Shown piece after piece: positions 41,303 through 53,030 of a stretch of 64,000 bases of DNA (the first letter of the stretch is position 1; the number at the start of each line of letters is the position of its first letter). This stretch comes from Oenanthe sinensis. Lineage: Eukaryota; Streptophyta; Magnoliopsida; Apiales; Apiaceae. Below the pieces are notes generated by a model. It searched no databases. It had not been told where the DNA came from and was given only the letters and a program-made list of their open reading frames with translations. The translations under genes were made by a program, and so were the position numbers. Location of the stretch: the NCBI GenBank assembly GCA_028671895.1, contig CM053802.1:36680201-36744200 (forward strand), written 5' to 3'.

Positions 41303-44300
41303 ATGTCTTCTGCACTATCACTCCGTTGCATGCTCGATGCACACAAATTAACTGGTCCCAACTATATTGATTGGCTTCGAAACCTGAGAATTGTTCTCAG
41401 GATTGAGAATAAGGAATATGTACTGGACTCACCTAAACCTGCTGAACCTGTTCAGGATGCACATAATAATGAACATATTGTGTATCGTAATTGGATAGAT
41501 GATGCAAGAGTTGCAAAGTGTGTTATGCTGGGATCCATGAATGATGAGCTCCAAAAGCAACACGAGCATATGGATGCTCACTCTATCCTTATGCATCTAC
41601 AAGATTTGTATGATGTGGCAGGAAGGATAGGTCGATATGAGATATCGAAGGAGCTGTTCCGTTGTAGGATGACTGAGGGATCATCTGTGAATGTTCATGT
41701 GCTCAAGATGATCAATTTGATTGAGCGTCTTGGACAACTTGTATTTGTCATGGATGGGGAGCTGAGTCAAGATCTGGTCTTGCAATCACTTCCAGATTCA
41801 TTCTCGCAGTTCGTTGTGAACTTTCACATGAACAAGTTGGATGTCAGCTTGCCTGAACTCCATAACATGCTGAAAACTGCTGAGTCGAATTTTCCCACAA
41901 AGAAGAGTTATGTTCTTCTAATTGGTGAAGGCTCTAACCCTAAGAAGAGGAAGATGAGCCCTCCTAAGAAGAAGAAGAAGGTAGGTGAGAAAAGGCCAGT
42001 TATGCCAAAAGCTGAAGATCCCAAAAGCAAAGCTGTTTGCTTTCACTGCAACAAAGTGGGGCACTGGAAGAGAAACTGTAAGGCTTACCTTGCAGAATTG
42101 AAGAAGAAGAAGGGTGGTGAGACTACCGCTTCTGCTTCAGGTATGTTCATGATCGAACTAAATATGTCACTTAATCAAACTTCTACTTGGGTATTAGATA
42201 CCGTCTGTGGTTCTCACATTTGCAATTCGTTGCAGGGACTAAGGAGAAGTAAGACTCTTGAAGAAGAAGAGGTGATCCTACGTGTGGGCAATGGAGCAAG
42301 AGTTGCTGCTGTAGCTGTAGGATCGTTTGATTTACTTATGCCTACGGGCAAGACTATTATTTTGGATAATTGTTATTTTGTTCCCTCAATTGTGAGGAAT
42401 ATTATTTCTATTCCCATGTTAGACTTGGATGGTTTTTCGTTTGTTATTGAGAATAATAAATGTTCAATTTTTAGAAATAATGTTCTTTATGGTGTTGGTA
42501 TTTTAAATAATGGTTTGTATGTATGTGACGTAGAACATAGTTTACTTCAAATTGAACATAGTAATAAAAGAAAAAGAGATGATGAAAATCCCACCTACTT
42601 GTGGCACTGCAGACTTGGTCATATTAGTGAAAATAGACTTAAGACATTGCATAAGGAAAGGTTACTAGAACCTTTTGATTTTGAATCATATCCTACATGC
42701 GAGTCTTGTCTGTTAGGCAGAATGACCAAATCTCCATTTAGTGGACATGGAGAAAGAGCTGCGGAGTTGCTTGGATTGGTAAATACATATGTGTGTGGGC
42801 CGATGTCCACGCATGCCATGGGTGGATTTTCATACTTCATTACTTTTACAGATGATCGATCTAGATTTGGATATGTGTATTTGATGAAATACAAATCCGA
42901 AGCCTTTGAAAAGTTCAAAGAATATAAGTATGAAGTAGAGAAACAAACCAAGTATAGTATTAAAACACTTCGATCAGATCGAGGAGGTGAATACTTAAGT
43001 GGCGAGTTTCTAAATTATCTCAAAGAAAATGGTATAGTCTCTCAATGGACTCCTCCGGCCACTCCTCAGTTGAATGGAGTATCCGAAAGGAGAAATCAAA
43101 CTTTGTTGGACATGGTTCGATCCATGATGAGCTATACAGATCTTCCAGTATCACTTTGGGGTTATGCATTGGAAACATCAGCATATATATTGAACAAGGT
43201 GCCTTCCAAATTTGTTCCTCAAACTCCGTATGAGATATGGAAAGAAAGGAAACCGAGTCTTAAGCACGTTAAGATTTGGGGATGTCCGGCTTATGTCAAG
43301 AAAGTTGACCCCGATAAGCTAGAATCTCGATCCGTGAAATGTAGGTTTATAGGATATCTTAAAGAGACTTTAGGGTATTACTTTTACACCGAACAAAGGG
43401 TGTTTGTCTCCCGACATGCTACCTTCCTGGAAAAACAGTTTATCCTTGAAGGGAATAGTGGGAGCAAGATTGAACTTGATGAAGTTCATGAAGAACAAAC
43501 TACTATGGTTCAAGAGGAAACACCTGTTCATATTGAACAACCTTCTGTAGAACAGTCCATCCGTAGATCACAAAGGATGTCTCTCCAACCTGAGAGGTAT
43601 TATGGCCTTGTCATTGAGAATGACAATGAATTGGCGGTCATTGATGGAGAGGACCCTATGACCTTCAACGAGGCTGTGAGTAGTGTTGACTCAAAGAAAT
43701 GGCAGAGTGCCATGAAATCCGAAATGGACTCCATGTATGCCAACCAAGTATGGAATTTGGTAGAGGCACCCAAGGATATGAAGCCTATAGGGTGCAAGTG
43801 GGTATACAAGAGAAAGATTGGAGCAAATGGCCAGGTAGAGACCTACAAGGCCAGGCTCGTGGCAAAAGGATTCAAACAAAGACAAGGGATTGACTTTCAT
43901 GAAACTTTTTCGCATGTAGCCTTGCTCAAATCAATTCGGATTTTACTTGCTATTGCAGCTTACTATGACTATGAGATCTGGCAAATGGACATAAAGACGG
44001 CTTTCCTCAATGGGGAACTTGAAGAAGAAGCGTATATGACACAGCCAGAGGGTTTTACTTCCATAGGAAATGAACATCTAGTATGTAAGCTACTACGAAC
44101 CATATATGGGTTAAAGCAAGCTTCTCGAAGATGGAACATTCGTTTTGATGAGACAATCAAAGAGTTTGATTTTATCAAAAACATAGATGAACCATGTGTC
44201 TACAAGAAGGTTAGTGGGAGCGCAGTAACATTTCTTATTTTGTAAGTAGATGACATATTCTTAATAGGAAATGACATACCAATGCTGCAATCAGTAAAAA

Positions 44301-45180
44301 TGTGGCTATCAAAGAACTTCACTATGAAGGACTTGGGAGAAGCGTCCTACATTCTTGGTATGAAGATCTATAGAGATAGATCAAGAAGAATGATAGGTCT
44401 AACCCAAGGTACGTACATCGATAAGGTGCTTAAAAGGTTTAGCATGGAAAACTCCAAGAGAGGTCTCATACCGATGAGCCATGGAGTCTCCCTTTCTGAC
44501 AAGATGTCTCCTAAGACACCTGAAGAAAGAGAGCGTATGAGTAGGATTCCTTATGCGTAGGCAATAAGATCTATCATGTACGCGATGTTATATACTAGAC
44601 CTGATGTTGCTCACTCAATTAGTTTGACTAGCAGATATCAGTCAAATCCAGGTGAAGACCACTGGAAAGCAGTGAAGAACATCCTTAAGTACTTGAGAAG
44701 GACTAAGGATATTTTTCTTGTTTTTGGTGGGTCTGAGTTGAAAATAGAGGGTTACACTGACTCTAGTTTTCAGTCAGAGTGTGATGATAGTACATCCATG
44801 TCAGGGTATGTGTTTACTCTAAATGGTGGGGTGATTAGTAGGAGAAGTCGTAAGCAATCTACGACGGCTGACTCCACAGCAGAAACAGAGTATATAGCTG
44901 CAAGTGAGGCTGCAAAGGAAGCTGTTTGGATGAAGAAATTTGTTTCTGAGTTGGGAGTAGTTCCTGGCATAGAGGGGCCTATTGTGTTATATTGTGACAA
45001 TAACGCTGCAATAGCTCAAGCCAAGGAACCGAGGTCTCACAAGAATACCAAACATAAATTGTGACGGTTTCATTTGATTAGGGAGATCATTGAAAGATGA
45101 GATGTCAAGATCGAAAGAGTTGACACACATAACAACATAGCAGACCCGTTCACGAAGCCGTTGTCTTAGTTAAATTTTGA
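41303..45180 (+). pseudogene. Element-N gag-pol polyprotein (copia), almost intact frame
   Basis: One frame codes Gag, protease, integrase, RT and RNase H. Gag: LTGPNYIDWL near the start, knuckle CFHCNKVGHWKRNC intact. Protease: WVLDTVCGSHIC, with D-T-V instead of D-T-G. Integrase: HHCC domain present; the first catalytic acidic position lies in VNTYVCGPM where an Asp is expected; RSDRGGEY and SERRNQTL present. RT: KARLVAKGFKQRQGIDF, IWQMDIKTAFLNGELEE, then a TAA (44,243-44,245) in place of the Tyr before VDD. RNase H: TDSSFQSECDDSTSMSGY, DSTAETEY. Further stops at 44,558-44,560, 45,062-45,064 and near 45,096. The frame is open from 41,270, but MSSALSL at 41,303 fits copia Gag starts better. 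Not a Sirevirus; no extra ORF. Confidence 0.9.
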
Positions 45181-45229
45181 TCGTCATAAGGAGCGGATGG
45201 GTATTAGATACCAGAGTGATTGGCTTTAG

Positions 45230-45243
45230 GCCAAGTGGGAGAT
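45230..45243 (+). promoter_or_regulatory. Polypurine tract of element N
   Basis: CCAAGTGGGAGAT directly before the 3' LTR, the usual form in this copia group (AAGTGGGAGA). Confidence 0.85.
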
Positions 45244-46942
45244 TTCTAGTGTTTGACCTAAAACCAATCATGTATGATGAGTTAGGAAAAACTTTCTGCT
45301 ACTCTTATTTGATTTCATTTGATAATAATAAAGTATTTATGTTACGGGCTTAATCTATTTGAAGTGTATTAAATAAGATGTTCCATAATTTAGAGCAAAG
45401 CTTCTAGAATTATAATGAGATTGTAATAATGAGATCTAGAAGATAATAGCTTTACACTTAAACAGTTCCTGATCATAGGATAACTAATTGGAAATTGGTA
45501 AATTCGTAAAGATCAATACATACTATGCTAGCTCTCTTAGTAGGATGTCTGTTCTCATAGACATTTATGTGGTGACACTATAGCTAGTATGTAGGTGCTT
45601 ATTAAGGAATAAGTTCACTGAACATGACTCGATAAGTAGAACAACTAATGGAGTTTACTCATGTGTCGATAGTTGTTTATTAAGTAAATAGTTGTACAAG
45701 TATCCTTATACTTGAGATCGTTAGAGTAATCTCGTACACAATAATTTATGCTTTGGTTTAGTCCTTAGTCTCTAGGACATTCATTAGGTCCATTCTGGGC
45801 ATAGTGATTTGTGTATGGAGATAGTTAACGGATCAATAAAGGATCTGCCCCTTCTAGTAAAGGAAGTGAATATCCTATGTTATTATTAGATATGCAAGTT
45901 CAGGAATCTCTGGCCAGAGTGAATGAAATTAGAAAGAGTTTCTAATTTGCATTAAAAGGAATTTTGCATTATGAATAAGAAATCATATGATTAAATTAGA
46001 TAGGCTTGACACGAGTTCCATGCCTTGTATTTAATCGGGATATTGAAGGGCAGAAGGAATTAATTGTACGGTAACTAATTACAGACAGGTTCTAAGTATT
46101 CTAAGCAATGATTTCGTATTATCTGTAGTCGCGATATGTTGAGAAGCATCACTCACGATGTAGAATAAATATAATTAATCAGATTAATTATATTTAATGA
46201 ATTAATAGAATTCATATAAATAATAAATAAAATGTTTATTATTATTTATTTCTACTACCGGCTTAATATTGAACCTAAAGAGTCACACCATAAAAGAGAT
46301 TAAATTATAGATGAAGGAATAATTAATAATAGCTAGTCATTATCTATTTATGAAATAAATAATTACTTAGCAAATTTTATAAATTAATTAAATGAGATTT
46401 AATTGATTATAAATTATTTAAGATAAGATCTTAATATTATTAATTAAATATTTAATTAAAGTAATTAAATATGAAGAGAGAATAATTTTCTAAAAGAGTT
46501 TAGAAAAAGGAATTAATGATTAAAATAGTTTTAATTATTAACTAATTAATTAATAAGATTAATTGATTAAAAAGGGAATTAATAATAAGATATTTATAGA
46601 AAATATCTCAGTTGAGATATTTGCCTATAAATATAGGATTATAAATCCTAATACTAGAACCCTAATATTTGTGAGAAATATTTTAAAAGGGAGGCAACCC
46701 TAATTTTCTCTAGCCTCCTCCTTCATCTTTTAGTTTGATTCTTGATGGATATCTTTAGAGCACTCCACACTTGAGGGGTGATTGCAAGGATTGAAGAACA
46801 AGATCTTCTCTAGCTGTTGTCGGAAAGCAATCGAGGTATTCTTCAATTTATAAAATAGTTTTTGTATCTATATCTATGTATACATAGGAATATATGCAAA
46901 TAAATATTATTCAATGCTTCCGCTGGTGCATAAATTCCTACA
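45244..46942 (+). mobile_element. 3' LTR of element N, about 1.7 kb
   Basis: Runs from just after the polypurine tract to TTCCTACA. The expected TG start is altered (TTCTAGTGTTTGACC). TATA box TATAAATATA at 46,626-46,635, near the palindrome-like ATATCTCAGTTGAGATAT, then ACCCTAATATTTGTG and a GGGAGGCAACCCTAATT leader. The last 553 bp pair with the truncated 5' LTR. The sequence beyond (GGGGTTCAG...) is env-like ORF of element D, the insertion target. Confidence 0.85.
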
Positions 46943-47448
46943 AGGGGTTCAGAAACTCTGAAAAATGGAAAGCAGCAGAACCCAGCCTTGAGACTGAAGA
47001 GGCAAGAAAACCTATTGTCATCACCAATCTACTAAGAGTGATTTACTCAAACAAGACTGAAAGTGAAAGAGAAATCGAAATGAGTAGAATCGGGAATGGA
47101 AACTCAAAAGGAATTGAAAGAATTTTGGAAAAACTCAGGAACTCCACAAACCCTGAAGACAAGATCGTGTTACGAGAAGTAGAAGAAGCCTATTTGGATA
47201 AAATGTTACAAGAAGATCAAATGATTACAAATCAGGTGGATGTTAATCCAAAGCGAGTTATAGTGCAAGGGTGGACTCAGCAACTAAGCTTCAAATTCAG
47301 TGAATGGAAAAGATTCAGGAGTATGCCACTGCTACAACTTATCTTTGATCAACTGCAATATCCAAGACCAAAAAACCTTCTAGAATGGGAGGCTCACGAC
47401 ATTGTTAGGAGGAAAATAACAAAGGTTCAAGAATTAATAAACAAATAG
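46943..47448 (+). pseudogene. Element-D env-like ORF, C-terminal fragment
   Basis: Open to the TAG at 47,446-47,448. It reads FRNSEKWKAAEPSLETEEA, then EDKIVLREVEEAYLDKML, VNPKRVIVQGW and a Lys/Arg-rich end (EAHDIVRRKITKVQ). It corresponds to the conserved C-terminal domain of the element-A and element-C env-like proteins. The N-terminal four fifths were separated by the insertion of element N and then lost by the deletion at 38,925. Confidence 0.75.
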
Positions 47449-47650
47449 AAATATCAGTTCAGGCTAGAGGAACAAACACATTCTTGTAACTTAGCTGTAA
47501 TGAAATATGGAATTGTAATATTTATTCCAGAATGCAATTAATTTTATTTACGGTCTTTCCGCACTTTACTTTTTCTTATATTGTTAGTTGAGTTATCCTC
47601 TTTTCTTTAGAATTTTCTTGTCGAACTCTAACAATCAAATAGGGGAAGAT
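47449..47650 (+). promoter_or_regulatory. Element-D 3' non-coding region and polypurine tract
   Basis: ATCAGTTCAGGCTAGAGG and TTTACTTTTTCTTATATTGTTAGTTG match the equivalent tail of element C. ATCAAATAGGGGAAGAT (47,634-47,650) is the polypurine tract, abutting the LTR. Confidence 0.85.
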
Positions 47651-48819
47651 TGTAAAGCATAATGTAACCTACAATGTAATCTAGGATATGTAACTCACCT
47701 AAAAGTAAAGGACCGGTAAATAATATTATTGTAATCATAAGAATCTACAATGAAGAACATGCAATTACATGTATCAAGATATTTGATGGAATATTGAAGA
47801 TCACTGAAAGAAGTTTATTACTATGATCAAGCCTTAGTGAAGAATAAGTGATTTAGTGTTTCAGAAAGTATTAAAGATCAAGCAGTTAGTGCCAAAAGAT
47901 TTTAGTGAAGAACAGAAGCAATGAAGAAATACAACAATCATGTCAATTGATTTAATGTAGAATATGAAGATCAATGTAGTGTTAGTCACTTATGAACCAG
48001 ACCAGTGCACTAAGTGTCATCACAAAGAATTTGATTAACATATTCAATATAGAAGAAGAATTGACAGAAGCCAAGTATTCAAGCCAAAATAATTAAAGTC
48101 AAGAAGTGCATAGTAGAAGAAATAGACACATAGCCTTTGAATGTCAAAAAGAAGCTAAGTGTTAACCTTATGTGTATATAATTCGACACATAGGAATTTG
48201 ACACTTAGAAGATACTCTTAAGGCATGCACACCATGGTAAAATTGACACATAGATCCTATATGGAAAGAAATCGACACATGGGTTCATGTATTGGTCTAA
48301 GGCAAGCATACAAGAAGCTAGGATTCGACACTTCAACTTTTAACAAGATTGGATTATTTTCTAAGTACAGTATACAAGGCAATACTATTCGACACATAGA
48401 AAATTATCCAAGGGTCAACTCAAGTCAACATAAAAGAAGAATTAGTCGACACTTAGAATTGTAATTCACTTTATTGTAAAGTCTACATATAAATAAAATG
48501 TATTTTCATTTTGATGTAATCAGAATATAACACATAGAAAGAGATACAACTTAGAGAGAGACAGAGGGAAAATAGATAGCCATTAAAGCTCATATTTATT
48601 TCTTGTTGTGAGTTTCATTGTAGCTCATACATCTGTGTGAGAGTGTAGCACCTTGGGTTTATATAATACAAAATATATTCCCAAAGTTTATTCTTGATTG
48701 GTTAAAGTTATAACTGCTGTATTTATTGCTTACCAAGAAAAATCTATAAACACGAACCAAAACGAAAAACTACCAATATCGTATTCAACCCCCCCTTCTA
48801 TGATAGTTTAGACCTAACA
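47651..48819 (+). mobile_element. 3' LTR of element D, 1169 bp
   Basis: Starts TGTAAAGCATAATGTAACC, ends TTTAGACCTAACA. The U3 motif array of TCGACACATAG/TTGACACTTAG words lies at 48,176-48,460, followed within 30 bp by TATAAATA (48,488-48,495) and the terminal CAACCCCCCCTTC block. ACTCT (48,820-48,824) is the expected right target duplication; the left copy is gone. Same family as the solo LTR at 6585-8428. Confidence 0.88.
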
Positions 48820-48824
48820 ACTCT

Positions 48825-51800
48825 AGCTTCTAATGAAGTCATACTGAAGCAGTTAGAGTCTATAGTAGACCCTGAGACTGGGATATTGGAGCCAACAAAC
48901 CCTGAATAGACAAAAGATGCAAGTGAGGGCTCTAGGTCTTTTGTTGCTCACCCCTTGGTGGAAACCCCTAGCCTTAAGATATTTGAAGGGGTTCTCTTCC
49001 ATCAAGGTTGTTCAGGTATTGAAACATCATTTATTTCTCTTAACCTCCCTTCTATAGGACTTATGAGTGCACTCACCCATATTGAAAAAATGGGTGAACA
49101 AATTAATGAGCGGCTGGCACTGGTCCAGGCAAAAGGAGAGATATAAAAGGCTGTAGAGAGCCAGAGTGAGGATGATAAAGTGGGTGCCCAACCCCACTGA
49201 GAGAATGAAATACTAGGGTATCCTGAACCTAGCTTCACTTGTTGGGATCAAGAATTTCTTCAAAGTTAGTCTAATGAGTTGAGGCAGGGAATGGATGGAA
49301 ACTAATATACTTTGATTTTTCAAATTGGCAAAAGGGAAGAGGCTCTAGCTGCACAAAAGTCATTTACACAAAGGCCCCAACTTCATATGGTGGATTCTCT
49401 AGCAAGAATGGTAGATAGAGTCAGGGAGGCTCTGGTAGATGCTACTCACATTCAACCTGATACTGCATCTGTGAAGCAAAAACAACCTTTATTCATCATG
49501 TCAAATGAGGCAAGGCTTCAAGAGTCTACAGGTCCTCATCACTCTATCGAGGAGTCAGGGTCTATAGTTGCTTATGCAGTTTCAGAGTCTACTCCACCAT
49601 CAGAGTCTTCCCCTCCTTTCATAAAAATTGAGAAAATTGATGGTGCTGAGACTGATGATTCCACTTCTGTAGAAGTAGGGGAGGTGAATCCATCTTTCAA
49701 CTACTTTAATCAAATTTTTATCTAGGGATTCATGATAGAGAGACCTTTAATCTTATTCTTTCCATCCATAAAGCCTAAAGGTTCAAGGCATCTACCAAGA
49801 AGAATTTTATGGCTGATCATGGTCACTCTCCTAGTGAAGAGCCTGATGTTTCTCTTATTCGAGATGGCAAGGCTATGGAAGCTGATATTCAAGCAGCACA
49901 GGGAAATGTTGTTGAACAAATAGCACAGGTGGTCACTGATATATCTCACATTAACACTAAGTTGACTAGTGTTCATATTACTACAGCTCTACTCAAAACA
50001 AAGTTTAAAATTTTGTATTCTCTTCAACTCTCTAAGGATGCTTCTGTCAAAGATTCCTTGGCTGATTTCAAGCCTCGACAGACCACTCTTCAAAATTTTG
50101 TCAATGCTCTAACTATCAAGGTGGATTCTGTTATTGTTGCTCAGGAAAATATATCCTCAGTCTTGGAAAATATTCTTTTGGTTGTCACATATGGTGATGA
50201 TGTCAAAAATGGGGAGAAGACAGTCAGAGATTCTTCAAGGGGAGAAAAGGATGGAAAATGCAAGGATGATATTTTAAAGGGAGTTAAAAGGAGAATATAT
50301 AATGATGATGGTGGGGATGGTGGTTCTCATGGGCCTAAGGGTCCTGGTGGTGTGCAACAAAAGAAATTTGGAGTATTTGTTAAAACTGAATCACACCAGC
50401 CATGGACTGGACATGGGGCATCAGAGTCTAGATCAAACTCTGGTAAAAAAAGACATTGTTCATACTCTAATAAGAAAAAGGCTGAAGAATTCAAAGAACC
50501 TAGCTATTGGAGATGTAGTCAACAAAATACTCAGTTAAGGGTCAGGAGTCCAAAAGGGCATGGAGGCATCTCAACATCTTATATAGACATGACTAAAAAT
50601 CTAGCAGTTGATCCTTAATCTCCAATAGATAGACAATTTAATAAGATTACTCAAAGACACTTAAACAAAGTGATATCTGCTCAAATTGTTTAAAATATTT
50701 TTGAAAAGAAGTTGATAGGAGGACAGAGTGGAACTAAGAAATTGAAAATTGAAATGTTGGTATATTTTATGGAGGGAGGAGATGAAGACAGTGGGTGATT
50801 CTTCAAGGGGAGATAAGGATGGAAAATGTAAGGATGATAATTCAAAGGGAGTTAAAAAGAGAAGAAATGATGATGGTGGTGGTTTCCATGGGCCTAAGGG
50901 TCCTGGTGGTGTGCAACAAAAGAAATTTGGAGTGTTTGTTAAAACTCAATCACACTGGCCAGGGACTAGACATGGGGAATTAGAGTCTAGATCAAACTCT
51001 GGTAGAAGAAGACAGAGTTCAGACTCTAATGAGAAAAAGGTTGAAGATGTCAAAGAACCTAGCTATTAGAGATGCAGTCAATAAAATACTCAGCTAAGGG
51101 CCAGGATTACAAAAGGGCTTGGAGGCATCTCATCATCTGATATAGACAAGACTACAAATCTAGCAGTTACTCATCAATCTCTAACAGATACACAGTTTGT
51201 GAAGATTACTTAAAGACACGTAAACAAAGTTGTGTCTACTAAAATTGTTTATAATTTTTTTAAAAAGAAGTTTCAAGGAGGACATAGTGGAACTGAGAAA
51301 GTGAAAATTGAAATGCTGGTATATTTTATGGAGGGAGGAGCTGAAGACAGTTCGTGATTCTTCAAGGGGAGATAAGAATGGAAAATGCAAGGATGATAAT
51401 TCAAATGGTGTTAAAAGGAGAAGAGATGATGATAATGTTGGGGATGGTGGTTTCCATGGGCCTAAGGGTCCTGGTGGTATGTAACAAAAGAAATTTGGAG
51501 TGTTTATTAAAAATCAATCACACTAGTCAGGGACTGGACATGGGGTATCAGAGTCTAGATCAGACTCTGGTAGAAGAAGACAGAGTTCAGATTCTGTTGA
51601 GAAAAAGGCTAAAGAATTCAAATAACCTAGCTATTGGAGATGCAGTCAACAAAATACTATATTAAGGGCCATGAGTACAAAAGGGCTTGGAGGCATCTCC
51701 GCATTTGATATAGACAGGACTAGAAATCTAACAGCTAATCCTCAATCTCTAACAGATAAACAGTTTGAGAAGATTACTCAAATACACTTAAACAAAGTGG

Positions 51801-51925
51801 TGTCTGCTCAAATTGTCTATAATATTTTTAAAAAGAAGTTGCTAGGAGGACAGAGTGGAACTGAGAAGGTGAAAATTGAAATACTAGTATATTTTATTGA
51901 AAGAGTTGTTGTGAGAGATACATAG
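48825..51925 (+). pseudogene. Family-E env-like ORF, heavily broken, with internal triplication
   Basis: Starts inside the protein because element D inserted here. Readable parts: a Ser/Glu-rich linker with repeated SES words (49,312-49,725), a long frame 49,809-50,618 with a heptad-rich coiled coil (MEADIQAAQGNVVEQIAQ), a Gly/Lys/Asp-rich segment (DDGGDGGSHGPKGPGG) and GVFVKTESH. The equivalent of the coiled coil plus Gly-rich part in element A (residues 590-742) supports homology. Then two more copies of a 560-bp unit follow. Many stops and frameshifts. Not functional. Confidence 0.7.
50215..51900 (+). repeat. Tandem triplication of a 560-568 bp coding unit
   Basis: The phrase TTCTTCAAGGGGAGA starts at 50,231, 50,799 and 51,358, giving periods of 568 and 559 bp. 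Each unit carries the Gly-rich segment, the GVQQKKFGVF block and the GGQSGTEKVKIE-like end. Copies are about 85-90 percent similar by eye and each has its own stops. Confidence 0.93.
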
Positions 51926-51929
51926 TAGT

Positions 51930-52127
51930 TACTAGTGTTTGTGTACACCCTGTGAGAGTTTATATTTATTCATCAATAATACAAACAGTATTTTTGTCAT
52001 ACTTTGTGTTTAATCTTTGTTATTTATTTGAAACTTAAATCTATTGAGTTTGATTTTAAAGAAGGCAAAAAGACAACACAAGTATTCAACCCCCCTTCTA
52101 CTTGTGTAATTTGGAAAACATCCATCG
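51930..52127 (+). mobile_element. 3' end of a family-E LTR
   Basis: TGTTTGTGTACACCCTGTGAGAG, a TTTGTGTTTAATCTTTG stretch and the terminal CAACCCCCCTTCTACTTGTG block, ending TTTGGAAAACA. Antisense copies of this segment occur at 38,398-38,600 and, more decayed, at 55,370-55,600. The U3, TATA box and polypurine tract are missing, so a deletion joined the env-like ORF to the downstream part of its LTR. Confidence 0.75.
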
Positions 52128-52490
52128 ACTGGTATTCTAATTATTAATTGATAAGGTATTTAATAGTTGATACATCAATCGATGGTCATTAAATGTTTAT
52201 TCATCAATATTTTATGTCTTGCATCCATTGAGTCTTTATTTATCAATCATCCTTCACTTTTGCAATTTATTTCTTCAAATATTTACATCTTGATAACCAA
52301 TATAGACATTCATTGATGAGTAAATATCAATTGACTCAAAAATATAAATTAACTATATTTGAATTATCCACCGACCAACTAACACATATCAATGGATAAA
52401 TCACTTAAGCTATTTGGTACTAATACTAAGTACCTATCCATATTATCAGATGAATTATTTATCAAAGGATCCCCCCAATTCAAGGTAAGT
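52128..52490. repeat. ATCAATTGAT-type motif array, second copy
   Basis: CATCGACTGG, ATCAATCGATGG, ATTAATTGATAAGG and similar words, then CCTATCCATATTATCAGATGAAT, shared with 14,764-15,300. A remnant of the same LTR family, and again the flank of a Sirevirus-type LTR. Confidence 0.55.
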
Positions 52491-53030
52491 TTTCATCATT
52501 TTTGAATTATTTATAAACTATTATTTTTGTAACTACACTACTATAATTGAATGCTTACTTTTGTCTTATAGACAATTTAAATGGGCTTGGATGGAAGTTT
52601 GTTTCACTTAGTGGTATTATTTCTACAAAAGGAATAATGGTGTAGTAAGTTTTTAAGGTCTTATAATGTAAATCAATAAATTGTATATCTTTTTCTATAG
52701 TGATTGCATCTTGAAAAAAAAATTATTATATATATATATACACAAACACACACATATATATATACACAAACACAAATGTAAAGAATTCTTCATGTGTGTT
52801 TTAATCGGTATGGTTAGGCTATACCTTCTCAAGTGACCGTTTCTTTATCAGATGGCCAAATGTATACTGAAACTTACATATTAATTAAGAAAAGAATATA
52901 CAGATTTGTTGGAATAGATAATCCTAATTTTTTCCATTAGATAGCATTCACTAGATTAGCTATGTAGTATAGTCAAGACTTACTACTTCTTGTAATATGT
53001 GTCGTCAATTTAATTCTTGTAATTCAGTTA
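52491..53030. other. AT-rich sequence with a TA/CA microsatellite
   Basis: Contains TTATTATATATATATATACAC followed by ACACACACATATATATATACACAAACACAA (52,724-52,775). Otherwise no gene or element end is recognised. Confidence 0.6.
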
